Positions 1-12,647 are shown, numbered from the stretch's first letter. The stretch is DNA of 64,000 bases from Rutstroemia sp. NJR-2017a BVV2 (GCA_002946415.1 NJPS01000045.1:372001-436000), one strand, 5' to 3'. Program-made: numbers and translations. The notes: generated by a model not told the origin, from the sequence alone.

Positions 1-405
1 GACGCACTTGGATGGTGGTGGAGCTTTCTCAGCTTTTCCATTAGCTGCTGGCTGAACTTGCTCTTCGGCGTCTTCGTCCTCATCTTCTTCGTCCTCACTA
101 CCGCTACCACTTTCGCTCTCACTTCCGCTTTCAGCCTCAGAGCTACTGCTATTCTCGGCAGCTTTGCCATTGGTATTGGATTTTGAGTTAACAGGATTCG
201 CCGGTAATGAATCCACATCGCTCTCGCTTTCCTCGTCCGATTCCGATCCTACAGGCTCATCGTTCTCATTGTCGCTTTCAGCAACGAATTCGGTACTCTT
301 AAAAGCTTGGGGGGATTTTGTCGCTGCTTGACTTTTAGAGGATGGTTTGGAAGAGCTCTTCTTGTTGCTCTTCTCATCGCGTGACTTTACTTTAGAAGAC
401 CCCAT
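1..405 (-). CDS. Acidic Ser/Lys/Glu-rich protein, N-terminal 135 codons only (possible Pol I subunit RPA34.5)
   Basis: An uninterrupted minus-strand frame starts at an ATG at 403-405 and runs off the left edge, so only the first exon, or part of it, is present. The peptide opens MGSSKVKSRDEKSNKK, continues with Lys/Ser repeats, then STEFVAESDNEND and a long Ser/Glu/Asp tract, and ends in QPAANGKAEKAPPPSKCV at the edge. No catalytic motif is visible. The basic then acidic N-terminus and the EFVAESD-like segment resemble fungal RNA polymerase I subunit RPA34.5 as I remember it, but this is a weak match and other nucleolar proteins look alike. It is divergent from GRC3, with 230 bp between start codons, so the two may share a promoter. 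Coding status is fairly sure; the name is not. Confidence 0.6.
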   Translation of the reverse strand, partial: MGSSKVKSRDEKSNKKSSSKPSSKSQAATKSPQAFKSTEFVAESDNENDEPVGSESDEESESDVDSLPANPVNSKSNTNGKAAENSSSSEAESGSESESGSGSEDEEDEDEDAEEQVQPAANGKAEKAPPPSKCV

Positions 406-635
406 GATATCCAGAAAGAATTGTCGTTGTGAAGGATAAATCTTATGGCCGAATATTGGGTGTCAAGGTTCACTGAAATTCATCTCCAAACTTTTTTTCG
501 ATAAGGCTCGGTAAACCCTCGGACAACTTTTTTCTTCTAGACCGGGGGGTGCGGCCGCCCCATATCAGAAGAGCCGATGAATTATATCCATCTACTTGAG
601 GACATGACGAGGAACCATGAAAATTTGATATGGAA

Positions 636-3121
636 ATGTCAAATAAAAGAAGAAAGCTCGATGGCATGGCTGAAAAGCCTCGTAAGTGAAATTACTCTTC
701 TTCAAAATACTTGACGCTAATTTAATACAGAATTGAGCGCCATCGCAGTTAGAAAGGCACTTGCTGCTCAGCGCCTGAACGGCTTGGAGGTATCATCCCC
801 AGCTTCCAGGACCGAGTCCGAAAACCCCGTCAAGCAAGCGCCAGAAAAACCATTGGCCAAATACGCCCGCTCAAAGAATACGGATCAATCTGCGGGGAGC
901 GTTGCGCAAGTCAGTCCAACGTCTGTTGAACGAAATGGACAGAAAGATGACCTGGAAGGCTCTATTCCAAGGTCTGTGATTCTGGATCTCGCTGCTCATA
1001 AGATGAATTATGCCATCCATAGTAACTATACTGATCTTCAATAGTCCTGATTCACGTGAGGCATCTCCCGAAGTGATATTTAAGAGACCATCAGTCGCAT
1101 TTTCTACCTTCAATCCTAACGAGAACAACTCGAAGGTCATTGCAAAGAAAACGCTGTCTGTGAAACTCATGCCTGGAGAAGTTAGTATGTTCTAAAGCTA
1201 TCAAGAGCAACGATTGACAGGGTTCAGAGAATAGTCCTTCTTGGTCAATGTGACCTTGAGATCAAAGAGGGACATGTTACACTAGCAGGGGCTGGTCTGA
1301 AAGCCAGCGAGTCCAAGTACCGAATATACGCTGCTGCTTCACATTCGCTGCCTGTCATCAGATGTCCAGGGAACGAAATCAAACCTGCAATTCTTCTACT
1401 GCACCAGTCGGATAGTGGGATAAGATCTTTAGAGTCTCTCTCTCCTCTTTTCGGAAAGCTTTGGAACGAGGAGTCTCAACCATCAGAATCCGGATACATG
1501 TCCGAGCTGTCTAAAAAACTTGGAAAGAGCACATTCCAGATCGTATGGCCCCCCTGAGATTTCTCCTGAACGTAACTGACTCTTAAAGCTGCTGTCTTCA
1601 GAGGATGCTCCCAGTCGATCCTACCTACAACCGATAATATCAGCACCCGAGTGGAATGAGATGCTATCAAAACTTACAAGCCCAAGTCAAAGCACAAAAC
1701 GAGTTGTTCTGTGCGGGCCAAAGGGCTCGGGTAAGTCAACATTTGTTAGACTACTCCTCAACAGACTTTTATCGACCCAGAATGGCAAACAGAGGACGTC
1801 GAGAAAGCCGAGGAAGCCTCCTGGTGTTGCGCTTCTTGATCTCGATCCAGGGCAACCTGAATACTCCCATCCTGGTCAATTGAGTCTTGTCCACATCCAG
1901 GAACCTAATTTCGGTCCACCAAACACTCATCCTGTACCCGGCATGAAAAGTCGATTGCTTCGAGCCCATGCTTTGGGGGCTTTATCTCCATCTATGGATC
2001 CAAGTCTCTATGTATCATGTGCGCTGGATTTATTTGCACATTACCGGAACTTCGCTTCCCTCCACCATGATTGCCCTCTGATCATCAACACCCCTGGATG
2101 GGTGTTAGGAACCGGCCTCGAAATTCTCGTGGAACTGATAGCCAAAGTACGCCCGTCAGAGGTCATTTACATGTCACAGGAGGGTCCCGCCGAGGTCGTT
2201 GAAACTCTCCAAGATGCTGTTAAAACCACACCATTTATTACACTGCCTTCTCAATCTAGCGAATTTACGACACGGACAGCGGCTCACTTGCGGACTATGC
2301 AGTCAATGTCTTACTTCCACCTCGATCCTACAAGCAAGAATGGACTCGAATGGAGTTCACTGCCGCTCGCTTCTATTCCTCCATGGGAGATTACATACAC
2401 TGGCGGAAACGCTGGGGTTTTAGGAATCATGTGCTACGGCGAACAGCCACCAGCCGAGCTACTCGCAGAAACCATCAACGGATCACTTGTCTCAATAGTC
2501 GTAATAGAGGATCTAACAGCTATCCCCGGTTATTCGTCCCCCGCTAAGGATGAGATTAAGATCTCCGAAGCGTCAAATGACCTTCAAGACTTTAACTCCT
2601 CGTCCGTCCTTCTCGAATCCCTCCAAAGTCCCTCAATAATCAGAACACCTAATGAGAAGCTCCCATACTTTAACCCAGCTAATACTATAACTATTGATCC
2701 GAAGTATTCACATACAATAGGTGTAGCGTTAGTCCGCGGGATAGATGTCCAGCGTCGGCGCCTTCAAGTGCTTACGCCAATCTCTACAGACGTACTCGAG
2801 GAGATCAACCAGGAAGGGAAGAGAATAGTACTTGTGAGTGGAAAGCTGGATACGCCAGGATGGGCATATACGGAAGAATTAGTAAAGAGAAACTGGATGG
2901 AGAAGGAGAAGAGAAGGAAGGAATCAAATGGCGGTAATAAGGATGGGGGTAGTCGTGATGATGAGGAGGATTCAGACGATGACGTGGAAGAAAAGATCGC
3001 AGAATCAGATTTAACAAATGTGCCATGGGTGGAGAAACTTCAGGGCTCGCAGGGAAGAGGTATAGGTGCCAGGGTGTGGAGGGTGAGGAGGGATTTGGGG
3101 AAGATGGGTGATGGGGACTGA
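636..3121 (+). CDS. GRC3: Polynucleotide 5'-hydroxyl kinase Grc3
   Basis: Grc3 phosphorylates 5'-OH RNA ends during ITS2 removal from pre-rRNA, with Las1, and aids Pol I termination. The model has five exons: 636-681, 731-971, 1045-1180, 1228-1542 and 1589-3121, giving 756 residues with all phases matching. The start is the ATG at 636 (MSNKRRKLDG), typical of fungal Grc3. The N-terminal domain contains RIVLLGQCDLEIKEGH. The last exon holds the P-loop GPKGSGKS at about residues 288-295, then LLDLDPGQPEY, the family's Walker-like DxDxGQ segment, and NTPGWVLGTGLE. The C-terminus is highly charged. In exon 4 the acceptor at 1227 was preferred to one at 1220 because only it keeps the frame. The gene is convergent with the ferric reductase downstream. 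Confidence 0.93.
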
Positions 3122-3634
3122 ACTAGGCGGAAGCACCAACTGTAAATAGCATCTGCAACGGCAGTTCAACTTCTGGAAAAAGGTTATGGATATACAAAGT
3201 GGAGGTTCCTGTTGGCCTTCAACACCGTTGCACGGAGAGTGCATATAGAGCTAAATATGATAGACCTAGCACAGCTGCTCGTATGGCCACAGAAATGGTA
3301 GATATTCAACAAACTACTTGTGCTGCCTTACTATATTCCAAGTAAGTACACACAGAATCTGAGTGCACGTACGGATAGATGTTTTTTCAAGTCCTTTGGT
3401 ACCGTTCCAAATATGTGTTTGAACTCATCCAATAACTTTGAAATAAAGCCAATATCAAAAACAGCTCCAGATCTATGTATTTCGACCAGTATTCTAATGT
3501 ACGTATATGAAGTGTTACATATGTATGCAGAAAACTCAATGTGCGAGCTTCTCTTGCCCTCTATCATCTCTCATCTCTCATCATGTAAGCCATCATTGTA
3601 CCCGCTCTAAAACTGTCCACAAGTACCAAATAAT
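3122..3634. other. Intergenic, convergent 3' ends
   Basis: This 513 bp lies between the stops of GRC3 and the ferric reductase. It should carry both 3' UTRs and poly(A) sites. I see no coding frame with protein-like content; it is AT-rich in the middle. Confidence 0.6.
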
Positions 3635-5697
3635 CTACCAACCAAACTTCTCAACAGTAACACCAAGATCTCTGCCCTCCATCACAAACCTCGCGCATGT
3701 GTTATTCACAGTTCTATTCATCCCGTCAGGCCCACTGGCTACCACTCCGATCCTTTTCCCCTCTCCATACCCCCAGCATTCTACAATCCCTTCCATCATA
3801 CCAACCAGATCTGGTCTTCCAACCTCGGTTGTGGCACGTGGAATGATAACCTCTACCCCCTTGCCTTTTACTTCTTGCAACTCGTTGCTATCAAGCCAAG
3901 AAGTATGTGAGCTCTTATGAATAATCCAAATAAGAACAATTCGCTGACGAGGTTCGCCCAAGACAGCACTTTCGTCATCGGTGCGGGAAACATTGAGAAG
4001 ATGGCGGACAATTGGCCAGGTGACGGCGATGCCGCTACCACCCGCAATGAGAACTGCAAGGTCAGAGTCTTCTAGGAGTTCCCGAGCATGACTGCTTCCA
4101 TATGGTCCATCTATTCGACAGCTTAGACTTTTCTGGCTTCGGGCCGCATGGAGAAGGTCCGAGGAGAATCCATCACGGGCACGGATCAGTAAGTCGAGTT
4201 TGGTTTTCTTGTTGCCGGGAATTGGAGCAGCAGAGGCGATTGTGAAGGGATGAGCCTGAAGAGCATGGGCTCGCCCAAGTGAAGGTATAGTTACGAACAC
4301 ATGGTCGGTGGCCTTCCATCCTGCTTCGATAGAATGGCCAAAAGTGCGTGACATGAGGTTTCCAGGCTTATGTATGATTTCCATTGATAGTAAAATGGTT
4401 TCGTTGTCCTCGTAGACGCTGGAGTTGGCCTGCACAATGTTAGCCGTGGTGCAGAATCAATGACAATCTCTTTTAGAAGAAATTCCTCTTCAATTTCTGA
4501 TCATCTTCTGATCTGGGGAGGTTGGGGGCATAAAGAACTTACCGTCACAGTGATACTTTTTGCGCCAATTCGGTATACCAATCTATCTACGAGAAATATC
4601 ATAAGAGCACATCCAACATAAGTGCGTGTACCTGGATGGTGTAGGTATAGCAAAACCAAGGCAGCTGCTTGTAGGACTATGTGCAAGCCCAAAAAGAGCT
4701 CGTACCAGCGCTGTCGGAACGACGCCAACGATGTCGCATAGAGCAACTCGTACGCAAGGAAAGCGCCCAAGCCTATTGCAATGACCCAATCTAACAAAAA
4801 TTTGGATAGCGACCATCCTGCAATGGGTTCCAAAATGATCCACCACATACAAAACATACCGACCAAGTGAACCACTGCCAACAGACAGAGCATTTCCCCA
4901 AGTCGACGATGGATGACATTCAGGGACTCATAAGAAACTCCAGTCAACACTTTGAGTGGTTGGTTCTTCGCACCGAGTATGTATAAAAATGGCAAATTTG
5001 CGACGAATACCAGTCCGGCTCGGTCGGCCCATACAGAGCCTTCAAACCCCGTCCATGTTATATGATATAAGGCATAGAATAGATTCAATGATAAAAAGGA
5101 TATGATAAAAAGTGATGATCCATTTGATGGCAGGACTTTGTTAACGTATGGTATAGGCCGAGGCTGGTATATCAGGAATGCCTTCAGACGAGACTCAATC
5201 GTCCTGCGACCAGAATTTACAGTGACGACGCGACTCCGGCGGATAAGAGGAGTGTTTTCATTTTCGCTGTCATCCTTTTGGATATCGATGTTTGCACTGT
5301 TGGTGCTGCTACCCGAAGACCCGGCAATTGTCTGTTCTGTCACGTCTTCACGGATGGACTTGCAGAATGCGTCATCGATCAAGCCATCGAAATCCGAAGC
5401 TCGAGCTTGTATCCTTCTCGATGATCGTCTCCTCCATCGTATCACCTTTCCCGACCAATGTAGAGCAGAGAGTAACAGGATCAGTGCTGCTATCACAAGT
5501 GGAAAAGTGAGTATCAACTTCCTGTTGAAAAGCGTGCCTTGAATCAACTTCCAAAACCGTGGTCTCGATTCTGGCGGTCTCTGATCTGGTTCATGGTCGT
5601 CGCTGGTAGCGACACGTCCTATTGTTTCCACAACAGAACCTTGCAAACTGTTGTACAGCCATTCTAAGGAATGGAAGTCTGTTTTGTGACTATTCAT
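3635..5697 (-). CDS. Ferric/cupric reductase, FRE family transmembrane flavocytochrome
   Basis: It likely passes electrons from NADPH through FAD and two haems across the plasma membrane to reduce Fe(III) or Cu(II) for uptake. There are two exons, 5697-4543 and 4429-3635, joined in phase 0, giving 649 residues. A lone N-terminal membrane segment lies at about residues 61-79. A ferric-reductase transmembrane core of five or six helices spans about 185-380, including histidines in NVIHRRLGEMLCLLAVVH and LGLHIVLQ that fit haem ligation. The second exon has the FAD motif HPFTIAS (about 445-451), GPYGSS (about 492-497), the nucleotide-binding AGGSGIAVTWP (about 513-523) and the FGW end expected for the family. 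It is divergent from prefoldin subunit 3 with 186 bp between starts. Which metal it serves cannot be told. Confidence 0.93.
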
Positions 5698-5883
5698 ATG
5701 TAAATCTTCTCGCGAAATGATGTTTGTGCAACAGGTATTTGGAGCTGGAGGATCTGATAAGCCAGAGATTATCAGATCTACCGATTAGATTTTCGCTTAG
5801 ATAATCATCAATGTTAGATTCCGATGCGGGCAAATGACCGTTACAGCTTTCAAAGATATCAGAGTGCATTTTCAGCGCCAAAC

Positions 5884-6777
5884 ATGGCGGACAAAAAGCT
5901 ACAGTATGTAACAAATTTCAATACTCTTCCAGTCCATACCCTCATATCTTTTCACTTTCTAATGCCGAGTATAGGAAGGATAATGCGCCCACAAACCCTC
6001 GAGGCATACCATATGCGCCTTTCGTCGACAAGGTCGAGGATTATGTCACCACTCGTGCCGATGTCGAGACGACCTTGAAGAGCTTCCAGGAGATGATATC
6101 GTACGTGGCGCATGAGACTGGTCCGGAACTCGGCTCATTTTTGGAATTAGGAAATATCAGTTCATGGAGGTTAACCAACAACGGAGAGCTGCGGGGTTAA
6201 AAGACAAGATGCCTGATATCCAAAAGACCTTGGATACGGTGCGCTTCCTGAAGACAAGAAAAGTAGGTGGAATCTCCAGACATTACACAACTGAAGCTAA
6301 CAGCTTTCGCCAGCCGGGCTCGGATCCAATCGAAGCAACATTCGAGTTGAACGATACATTATATGCAAAGGCGAATATACCACCGACGGAAGAAGTCTAT
6401 CTGTGGCTAGGGGTACGTCATGGTTGAGCCCATGGTTTTCTTGACATTGTGCTGATCAAAGACTAGGCTAATGTAATGTTGTCCTATCCTATTGATGAGG
6501 CGGAAGAACTGCTGTCAACAAAGCTTTCAGCAGCGAAGCAGAGCTTGGCGAATTGTGAAGAGGATCTAGATTTCTTGAGAGAACAGATTACGGTAAGCTA
6601 TTCTCCACGGACCATACGAGGAAACGTGGGAAATTAGAAGCTGACGAACCTAAACAGACTATGGAGGTTGCAACGGCCAGGGTTTACAATTGGGATGTCA
6701 CAATGAAGCGAAAAGAGAAGAACGAACAGGAGTCGTTAGAAGAGAAGACCGGAAAGAATGGCTCTCCCAACGGTTGA
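5884..6777 (+). CDS. PAC10: Prefoldin subunit 3 (Pac10/VBP1 type)
   Basis: This is an alpha-type subunit of the hexameric cytosolic prefoldin that hands nascent actin and tubulin to the chaperonin CCT. The model has six exons: 5884-5903, 5975-6100, 6151-6262, 6314-6412, 6467-6592 and 6658-6777, giving 200 residues. Recognisable pieces are NPRGIPYAPFVDKVEDYV, the helix leading to KYQFMEVNQQRRAAGLK, the hairpin region FELNDTLYAKA and VYLWLGANVMLSYP, then a C-terminal coiled coil. The length fits the family. For exon 4 the acceptor at 6313 was chosen over an upstream CAG because it alone keeps the frame. The last residues (about 20) are charged and poorly constrained. The first exon has only 20 nt and is easily missed by gene callers. 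Confidence 0.92.
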
Positions 6778-7358
6778 TAAAGCTAGTCTTCGATAGGAAC
6801 AAGAAAACGAACATGACACCAGGGAAACCTCCATCATGATATTCAGGAGAAACTCTATCAGCTCCGGAGAGATGAACGAGCTCTCCACATACAATGCAGA
6901 GAAATGAAACTCCTGAGGTCTTATTGGGCCGCACCACGATCAACAATCAAGTGCAGCAGCTACCAACGAGAGATCTGATAGCAATCCTGGTAAACGAAGC
7001 GCAACCAGATGTTCTAGAGTATGGTAGTTGTCGAGTGTATCCCCTAAAGCCCGAGAGACCCGTAACGCGTAACGTGCAATCTTGATTAGAAGCTTTAATA
7101 TCACATCACAGGGCCTTGTCATCCCCAAAATTGTTTCAGTCCACAACGGTATATGCGTTGCATAGGATGTTTCAGGGACTACTTGACAACTAGACTCGCT
7201 TAGCCTAACCTTACTAGCCTTCACACCGTCATAACCACACCCCCTACTAGGTAATGCCCCTCTAATATTAGTAGCCAGCGGACCTCTTCTCTGTGCGCAA
7301 TCTTCTTGAGAACTTCATCAACCCGTCGACAATTAATTCTCAATAATAATTCTTCAAA
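6778..7358. other. Intergenic between PAC10 and SEC14
   Basis: This 581 bp holds the PAC10 3' UTR and the SEC14 promoter and leader. Small frames on both strands lack any protein-like pattern. The leader just before the SEC14 start (about 7300-7358) is A/T and C rich, as usual for fungal 5' UTRs. Confidence 0.5.
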
Positions 7359-8591
7359 ATGGCTGCAGAAAATCCCACCATTAAGCTGGATCCGAAATAT
7401 GATCACTATGATTACCCAACAACCTCTCCTAACAAGCAAAGTGGCCACCCTGGACACACAACCCCAGAGCAAGATACTGCAGTTTCTCAATTGCGTACGA
7501 AGTTGGAATCTGCTGGCTATACCGAGCGACTCGATACTTTGACTCTTGTACAATACCCCAAGACCTTCCATGAAGTCATGTAAACTAACAACAGCCTTCT
7601 TTAGCTTCGATTCCTACGAGCACGAAAGTTCGATGTTGCTCTCGCAGAGAAGATGTAGGCTGGCCCGAAACTTGGTTCCGTCACTTACGTATACTGATTA
7701 TATCTGCATAGGTTTGTCGAGGCTGAACAATGGAGAAAAGACTTTGGACTGGATGATTTGGTTCGCAACTTCGATTACAAGGAGAAGGAAGAGGTGTTCA
7801 AATACTACCCACAATTCTACCACAAGACCGATAAAGTGCGTATATGTTTACACTCCACCGCAACTGCAATGTCCATTCCATAAACGTCGCTAACTTTTCC
7901 ACCGCAGGACGGCCGACCAGTCTACATCGAGCAGATGGGCAATATCGATTTGAACGCCATGTATAAAATCACCACTTCCGAACGCATGCTCCAGAACCTC
8001 GCCGTTGAGTACGAAAAAATGGCCGACCCGCGGCTCCCAGCATGCTCTCGCAAAGCCGGATCCCTCCTCGAAACCTGCTGCACAATCATGGATCTCAAGG
8101 GCGTCGGAATCACCAAAGTGCCCAGCGTGTACGCCTACGTCAAGCAAGCCTCCGTGATGTCGCAAAACTACTACCCCGAGCGTCTCGGCAAGCTCTACCT
8201 GATCAACGCCCCATGGGGATTCTCGACCGTGTTCGGCGTCGTCAAGGGCTGGTTGGACCCAATTACCGTCGAGAAGATCCACGTTTTGGGAAGTGGATAC
8301 ACGAAGGAATTACTTGGACAAGTGCCAGCAGAGAATCTGCCAAAGTTCTTGGGCGGTACGTGCGAGTGTAAGGGCGGGTGTCAGTTCAGCGACGAGGGCC
8401 CTTGGACTGATCCTGCTTGGGCAAAGCCTCCTAAGTGGGCGGAGAAGAAAGAACCGGCTGCGGCTGCAGATAACGCGCAACATGTTATCAATAACGAGAA
8501 CGTAAACGAGGCCACGGTCCCAACAGGGACCACAACTGCGCCGGCTCCAGCTGCTAGCGAGGAGATTCAACCAGCTCCTGCTGCTCAATGA
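7359..8591 (+). CDS. SEC14: Sec14-type phosphatidylinositol/phosphatidylcholine transfer protein (CRAL-TRIO)
   Basis: Sec14 exchanges PtdIns and PtdCho and so couples lipid metabolism to Golgi secretion. There are four exons: 7359-7547, 7605-7654, 7712-7835 and 7908-8591, giving 348 residues. The N-terminal CRAL-TRIO-N part has [18 protein letters not shown] and ends in [12 protein letters not shown]. The lipid-binding domain (about residues 95-275) includes [38 protein letters not shown] and TVEKIHVLG, all close to yeast Sec14. The conserved [18 protein letters not shown] segment follows. Beyond it is an Ala/Pro/Glu-rich tail of about 60 residues that the yeast protein lacks, probably disordered. 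Exon 2 is only 50 nt; its acceptor (7604) is fixed by the [10 protein letters not shown] match. Confidence 0.95.
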
Positions 8592-9411
8592 GCTGCTGGC
8601 TATTCCTATACTGGAAAAGGGAGAGAGACGGAAGATGTTAGATATCAAAATGAAATGGAATGAAAAATTAAATTACACGGGGAAGAGGAGCGGAGAGGAG
8701 AGATTAGGAGAGAAGCATGCATGCATGCATGACCATGTGAGAGAGAAATATCTGTCTGTCTACTTGAACACAATACACAAACAAAGACTTTAGATATGGG
8801 ATTGGCACATTTTACAATGGTCCTCTTTTGTTCTTGTTCTTGTTCTTGCATGTTTAGTTCTGCAATTACCAATCATATTTCACCTGATATTTGTTTTACC
8901 GTAGTATAAATTAACATCAATGTTTGTTCATTCTATATGATACCCGGGCCTGGGGTTTTGCGTGTATATGTATGTGAATGTGAGTGCACGATTTTGATTG
9001 GTGGTTTGGGGGTAGGTGTGTGGGAACTTAACTGGAAGCAGATGTCAGATTACTCACTACGCACTTGTATGCGCAGAGTACTATGTACCACGTATTCCAC
9101 ATGGAGACGCTCCTTTAGGTAACTTGATTGACTGGATCAGCAATGTTGAAACAGCATCAGAATGCCCGACCATGAGTCTCCCCATGACCCCACTTCGTGG
9201 GAAATGTTAAAGTAGATTGACATGAGACGACAGGAATTGAGAACAACCAAAGGCTTAAGACTCATCGCTTTTCATCTAGATCTAGTTCTATGGGTGTCGG
9301 ATATTGTACAATACACGCATATTTAACCGCCCTACCAGGCAACCCCTCGACGGCATCTAATCACTCTGTACCTGCACCTCGACCCATTCATCCACGCACG
9401 GCTGCACACAC
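8592..9411. other. Intergenic, convergent 3' ends with short tandem repeats
   Basis: This 820 bp lies between the SEC14 and eIF2B epsilon stop codons. It contains GCAT x4 at 8715-8730 and a TTGTTC hexamer repeat at 8828-8848. Frames here are short and look random. Confidence 0.6.
8715..8730. repeat. GCAT tetranucleotide x4
   Basis: Four perfect GCAT units, a self-complementary run, lie about 120 bp after the SEC14 stop, probably in its 3' UTR. Confidence 0.9.
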
Positions 9412-11788
9412 TCACTCGCTGTCTTCATCATCCTCGTCATCCTCGTCATCCTCGTCATCCTCTTCCTCCTCACTACTCTCCTCCTCATCCGCCTCCTTCA
9501 ACCACTCAATAAACACCCCCGTCTTCTCCCTCACCTTCTTCAACTCCTCATCCTCGCCCTCCTTCTCCTCCGCCTGTTCCCACCAGCTCAGAATCGCTTC
9601 TTCTTCCAGTACCTCCAGATGATACAACCTCTGACAAATCGCCGCCAGAATCGCCGCTCCAGCCGTCTTCTGCACCAGGCCCTTCTGGAGACACAACAGA
9701 AACTCCACTTGTCCCTCCTCCGCATTCTCCAGACCAATCGCAACCTCTTTGAGGAATTTCACGGCCCCGCTTCGTCCAAACGCATCATTGGCTGCTTTTG
9801 CTGCTTCGATCTTCTCGTTTGTTACAAGTTCGGCGATGAACTTTGTAAAGGCGGCAGCGATGGCGCGCCGGATCTGGTAGTCGTTTGCGTCGTTGCTGAG
9901 ACGGAGACCCATGAATTCGAGTTTAGCGGAGTCGAAATCGCCACCTTCGCGCAGCGTGTCGAGCAATCCGGCCACCGCATCATGGTGGAAAGTTTCGCTA
10001 GAGCCTTGGTGTTCGTCGTCGGATATGGAGCCGGCGAAGCTGGAGTGGCGGGAGCGGGCATCGACAGGAGTGGAGGTGCTGAGTTCTGAAGAAATGGTGG
10101 AGATGGATTCTGCAGATATGTTGAGGTGATGTGTAGAGTATACGAGACTGGAGTGGAAGGCGCTGGATTCTTCATCTTCGAATTCCTCGTCATCTTGGAA
10201 TTCATAACCTTCCCCGCCGTCTCCCACTATCCTCGGGTCTGTGGCTTGAGTTGGTGTATCATCATCATCTTCCTCATCTTTTACTCTCTTTCCTCGTGTA
10301 ATCCGCACGCCATTTGTGATTTCCTGGTTGTCGGCTATTTTTACTCCATACGAGAGGAGAGATCCTGCAGTGATCTTGCACTTTTGACCAACAACAGCCT
10401 CGCTAGCTATTATTGCCCTTTCGACTATGGTGCCATCACCAATAATAACATCATCCCATATAAAGGCATTCGAAATCGTGACATTCTTGCCGATCTGACA
10501 TCTTCTTCCGATAGTACTATTCACTATCGTTGAGCCATCGCCTACGTTGCTGTCTTTCCCCAGTACGGTCCGTTTCCCTATCTTGCAGGTTCGGGCTAGT
10601 ATCACGCCGTTTTCCTTGCACAACCCTCCCCTTTGAAATTTATACGATTGTCCCGCCACTAGGTTGCTATCTGGGACAAGAGGATATGTCCACCTACCTA
10701 AAACATCCTTACTTATAGCCTCGTATGCCTGTAGATTGAATGCTCTGGCGGCGTAGTGATCCGAAACAATCTCAGTATGAATTGTTTTCCCATTCAGTTC
10801 ATAATCCTTAAGAACTCCGTGCAGGAAATGCCGCCTTGGAACTTCGTAGTCGAAAGATTCTGCCCATAGTGCCAGCACATCAGGCGTACATATATCGATA
10901 CCACAGTCAATCAGATCCGTTCGGATTTCTATTTCAGAATGTTCCGAGAACAAATCCGGGTCAATGTTTAGATACTTGTTGGACTGCAGAGGGTTCATTT
11001 CTTCATAGTGTAAACATCGGTTCTTGGTTGGGTCGATCACAAATACCGGCGTTATCCCGTTTGACTTCGTTCGATGTGATCCCAACCCTCCGGATCGCAG
11101 CACCATAGTCATAATAGCATTCTTGTCCGCAATCCTTCTTGCCCTATGTTGGGCAAGCGCGGCGTCGATCGGCAAATTCGAGACAAGATCTCCATGAACC
11201 AATAGAAAGTCTCCTGTAATAAGATCTCGCGCATCCAGATCGCGCATAGCGTCTCCAACAGACCGAGCCGTAGTTTTGACAATCTCTAAGGTGCTAAAAG
11301 GTGATGCAGGAGACGACAGTGGGTGCCATTTAGAAGCTTGTATGTAACGTTCGACTTCGTCGGTATGTGCTCCGCAGTATATGAAAATATCGGCAACGCC
11401 AGACATGGCAAGAAACTCGAGTGTGTATTCGATGAGAGGAGTGTTCGCAAGAGGTAGTAAGCACTGAGATAAGTCAGCCTTCAATAGCTCCAAGCCATCC
11501 TCTCCCCCCGTTCCATGTTTCCTTCACAAGGAGCCATGTTTAGAAGCTTACTCTCGGCGTCTCCAACGTGAAAGGATTGAATCTGGTTTCGAACGAATCG
11601 GCCAATACCTATGCGAACAATTAGTTTGTGCATCTCCGTAACGATCCTAGCAAACGACTTCATACCACAGCTTGCAGAGTTTCATCTCTGTCATCCTCAG
11701 CCTTCTTCCCCGCACCAGCACCTTTCTTGGGCTTCGGGGGTTGTTTGCTCCCGCCAGCAGTCTTTGCAGATTTTTGGGACTGGGCCAT
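9412..11788 (-). CDS. GCD6: Translation initiation factor eIF2B epsilon subunit (Gcd6)
   Basis: This is the catalytic subunit of the nucleotide-exchange factor that reloads eIF2 with GTP, the step controlled in the general amino acid response. Three exons, 11788-11666, 11608-11552 and 11463-9412, give 743 residues (about 700 is usual). The N-terminal nucleotidyltransferase-like domain has CLLPLANTPLIEYTLEFL and GDFLLVHGDLVSNLP. Left-handed beta-helix repeats follow (about 330-410, e.g. TIVNSTIGRRCQIG and IIGDGTIVERAI). The C-terminal W2/HEAT domain ends with LSWWEQAEEKEGE and FIEWLKEADEE, then a very acidic Glu/Asp tail coded by a nine-base repeat. The first 25 residues are Lys/Gly/Pro rich. 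The exon 3 acceptor was set so that ETPR joins directly to CLLPLANT, the usual family spacing. Confidence 0.95.
9428..9463 (-). repeat. GCD6: Nine-base coding repeat in the acidic tail of eIF2B epsilon
   Basis: The unit TCATCCTCG (plus strand) occurs three times exactly and once with one change. It encodes the Asp/Glu-rich C-terminus, so its length could vary between strains without frame loss. Confidence 0.85.
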
Positions 11789-12647
11789 TTTGGCGCAATG
11801 GAACGCTATAGTTTTTTCGACTCGGTATTTCGTCGAGTCTGTCCGATTCTGTGGGATGTCGTCGATTTTCTGTTCGGCAGATATTCATCCAGGTGCATAT
11901 CAAATTGAGTCACATAAAAATTAAAGTTCTGATCCGAACCTTGACGCTAAAAGCATCCCGCACGAGGCTGATCCCTGCCGGTTTTTTCTACTACGGAGAG
12001 GCGAGTCCAGACTCCAAAGTGGGCTGAGATCTTGAACAGGTCTGGCCAGCTATCTAAAACTTTCCAAGATATATATATGTGATAAGACTCTCACCTTAAT
12101 GCAACGTCAGCTCAGTTCGTTTTTATTTATTCCCTAATTACTTTTTTGTCAAGTTTTCGATCCATTTGTAAAGAAATTTACAACGTTTTCATTAAGAGCT
12201 CTATACTGAGTAGTTGCTGAAGCGCAGCTGACTACATCTTTTCCATCTTCATCTATAAGCAACTCACTGGAAAATGCAACATCAGCGGCGCATCAAAGAG
12301 ACCCATTCAATCCGAACCAAAAACGCCTGTTCAACCCAATGATTCGCATCTTGGCTTTTCTAGCATTCGTTTCTCCATACTATGCCCAATCGAGCCGCCT
12401 CCAACACCAGGAAGCCCTCTTCATAAATTCAGCGAGCTACAATCAGCAGCCATAGATCTAGCTTTTAGTGTCCAACCAAGTCAACATTCTCCAATGTTGG
12501 TCAAGCAACAGACGCTCGATGACAAACGGGTAAAATATACAAATTAAGGATCAACTGCAGACGGAGTAAGAAGCCGTCATTTCGAATCTAGTTGGATATG
12601 AGATGTACTGTTTCGACGACAGCACAATGATAGGAGTATGGACAATT
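11789..12647. other. Intergenic: GCD6 promoter and SKN7 3' region
   Basis: This 859 bp separates two genes on the minus strand. It includes an AT-rich tract (about 12060-12180) with ATATATATGTG. No coding frame is supported. Confidence 0.5.

Noticed and set aside
9822..10533. Several 78-156 codon frames opposite eIF2B epsilon
   Set aside because: Shadows of a well-supported coding exon.
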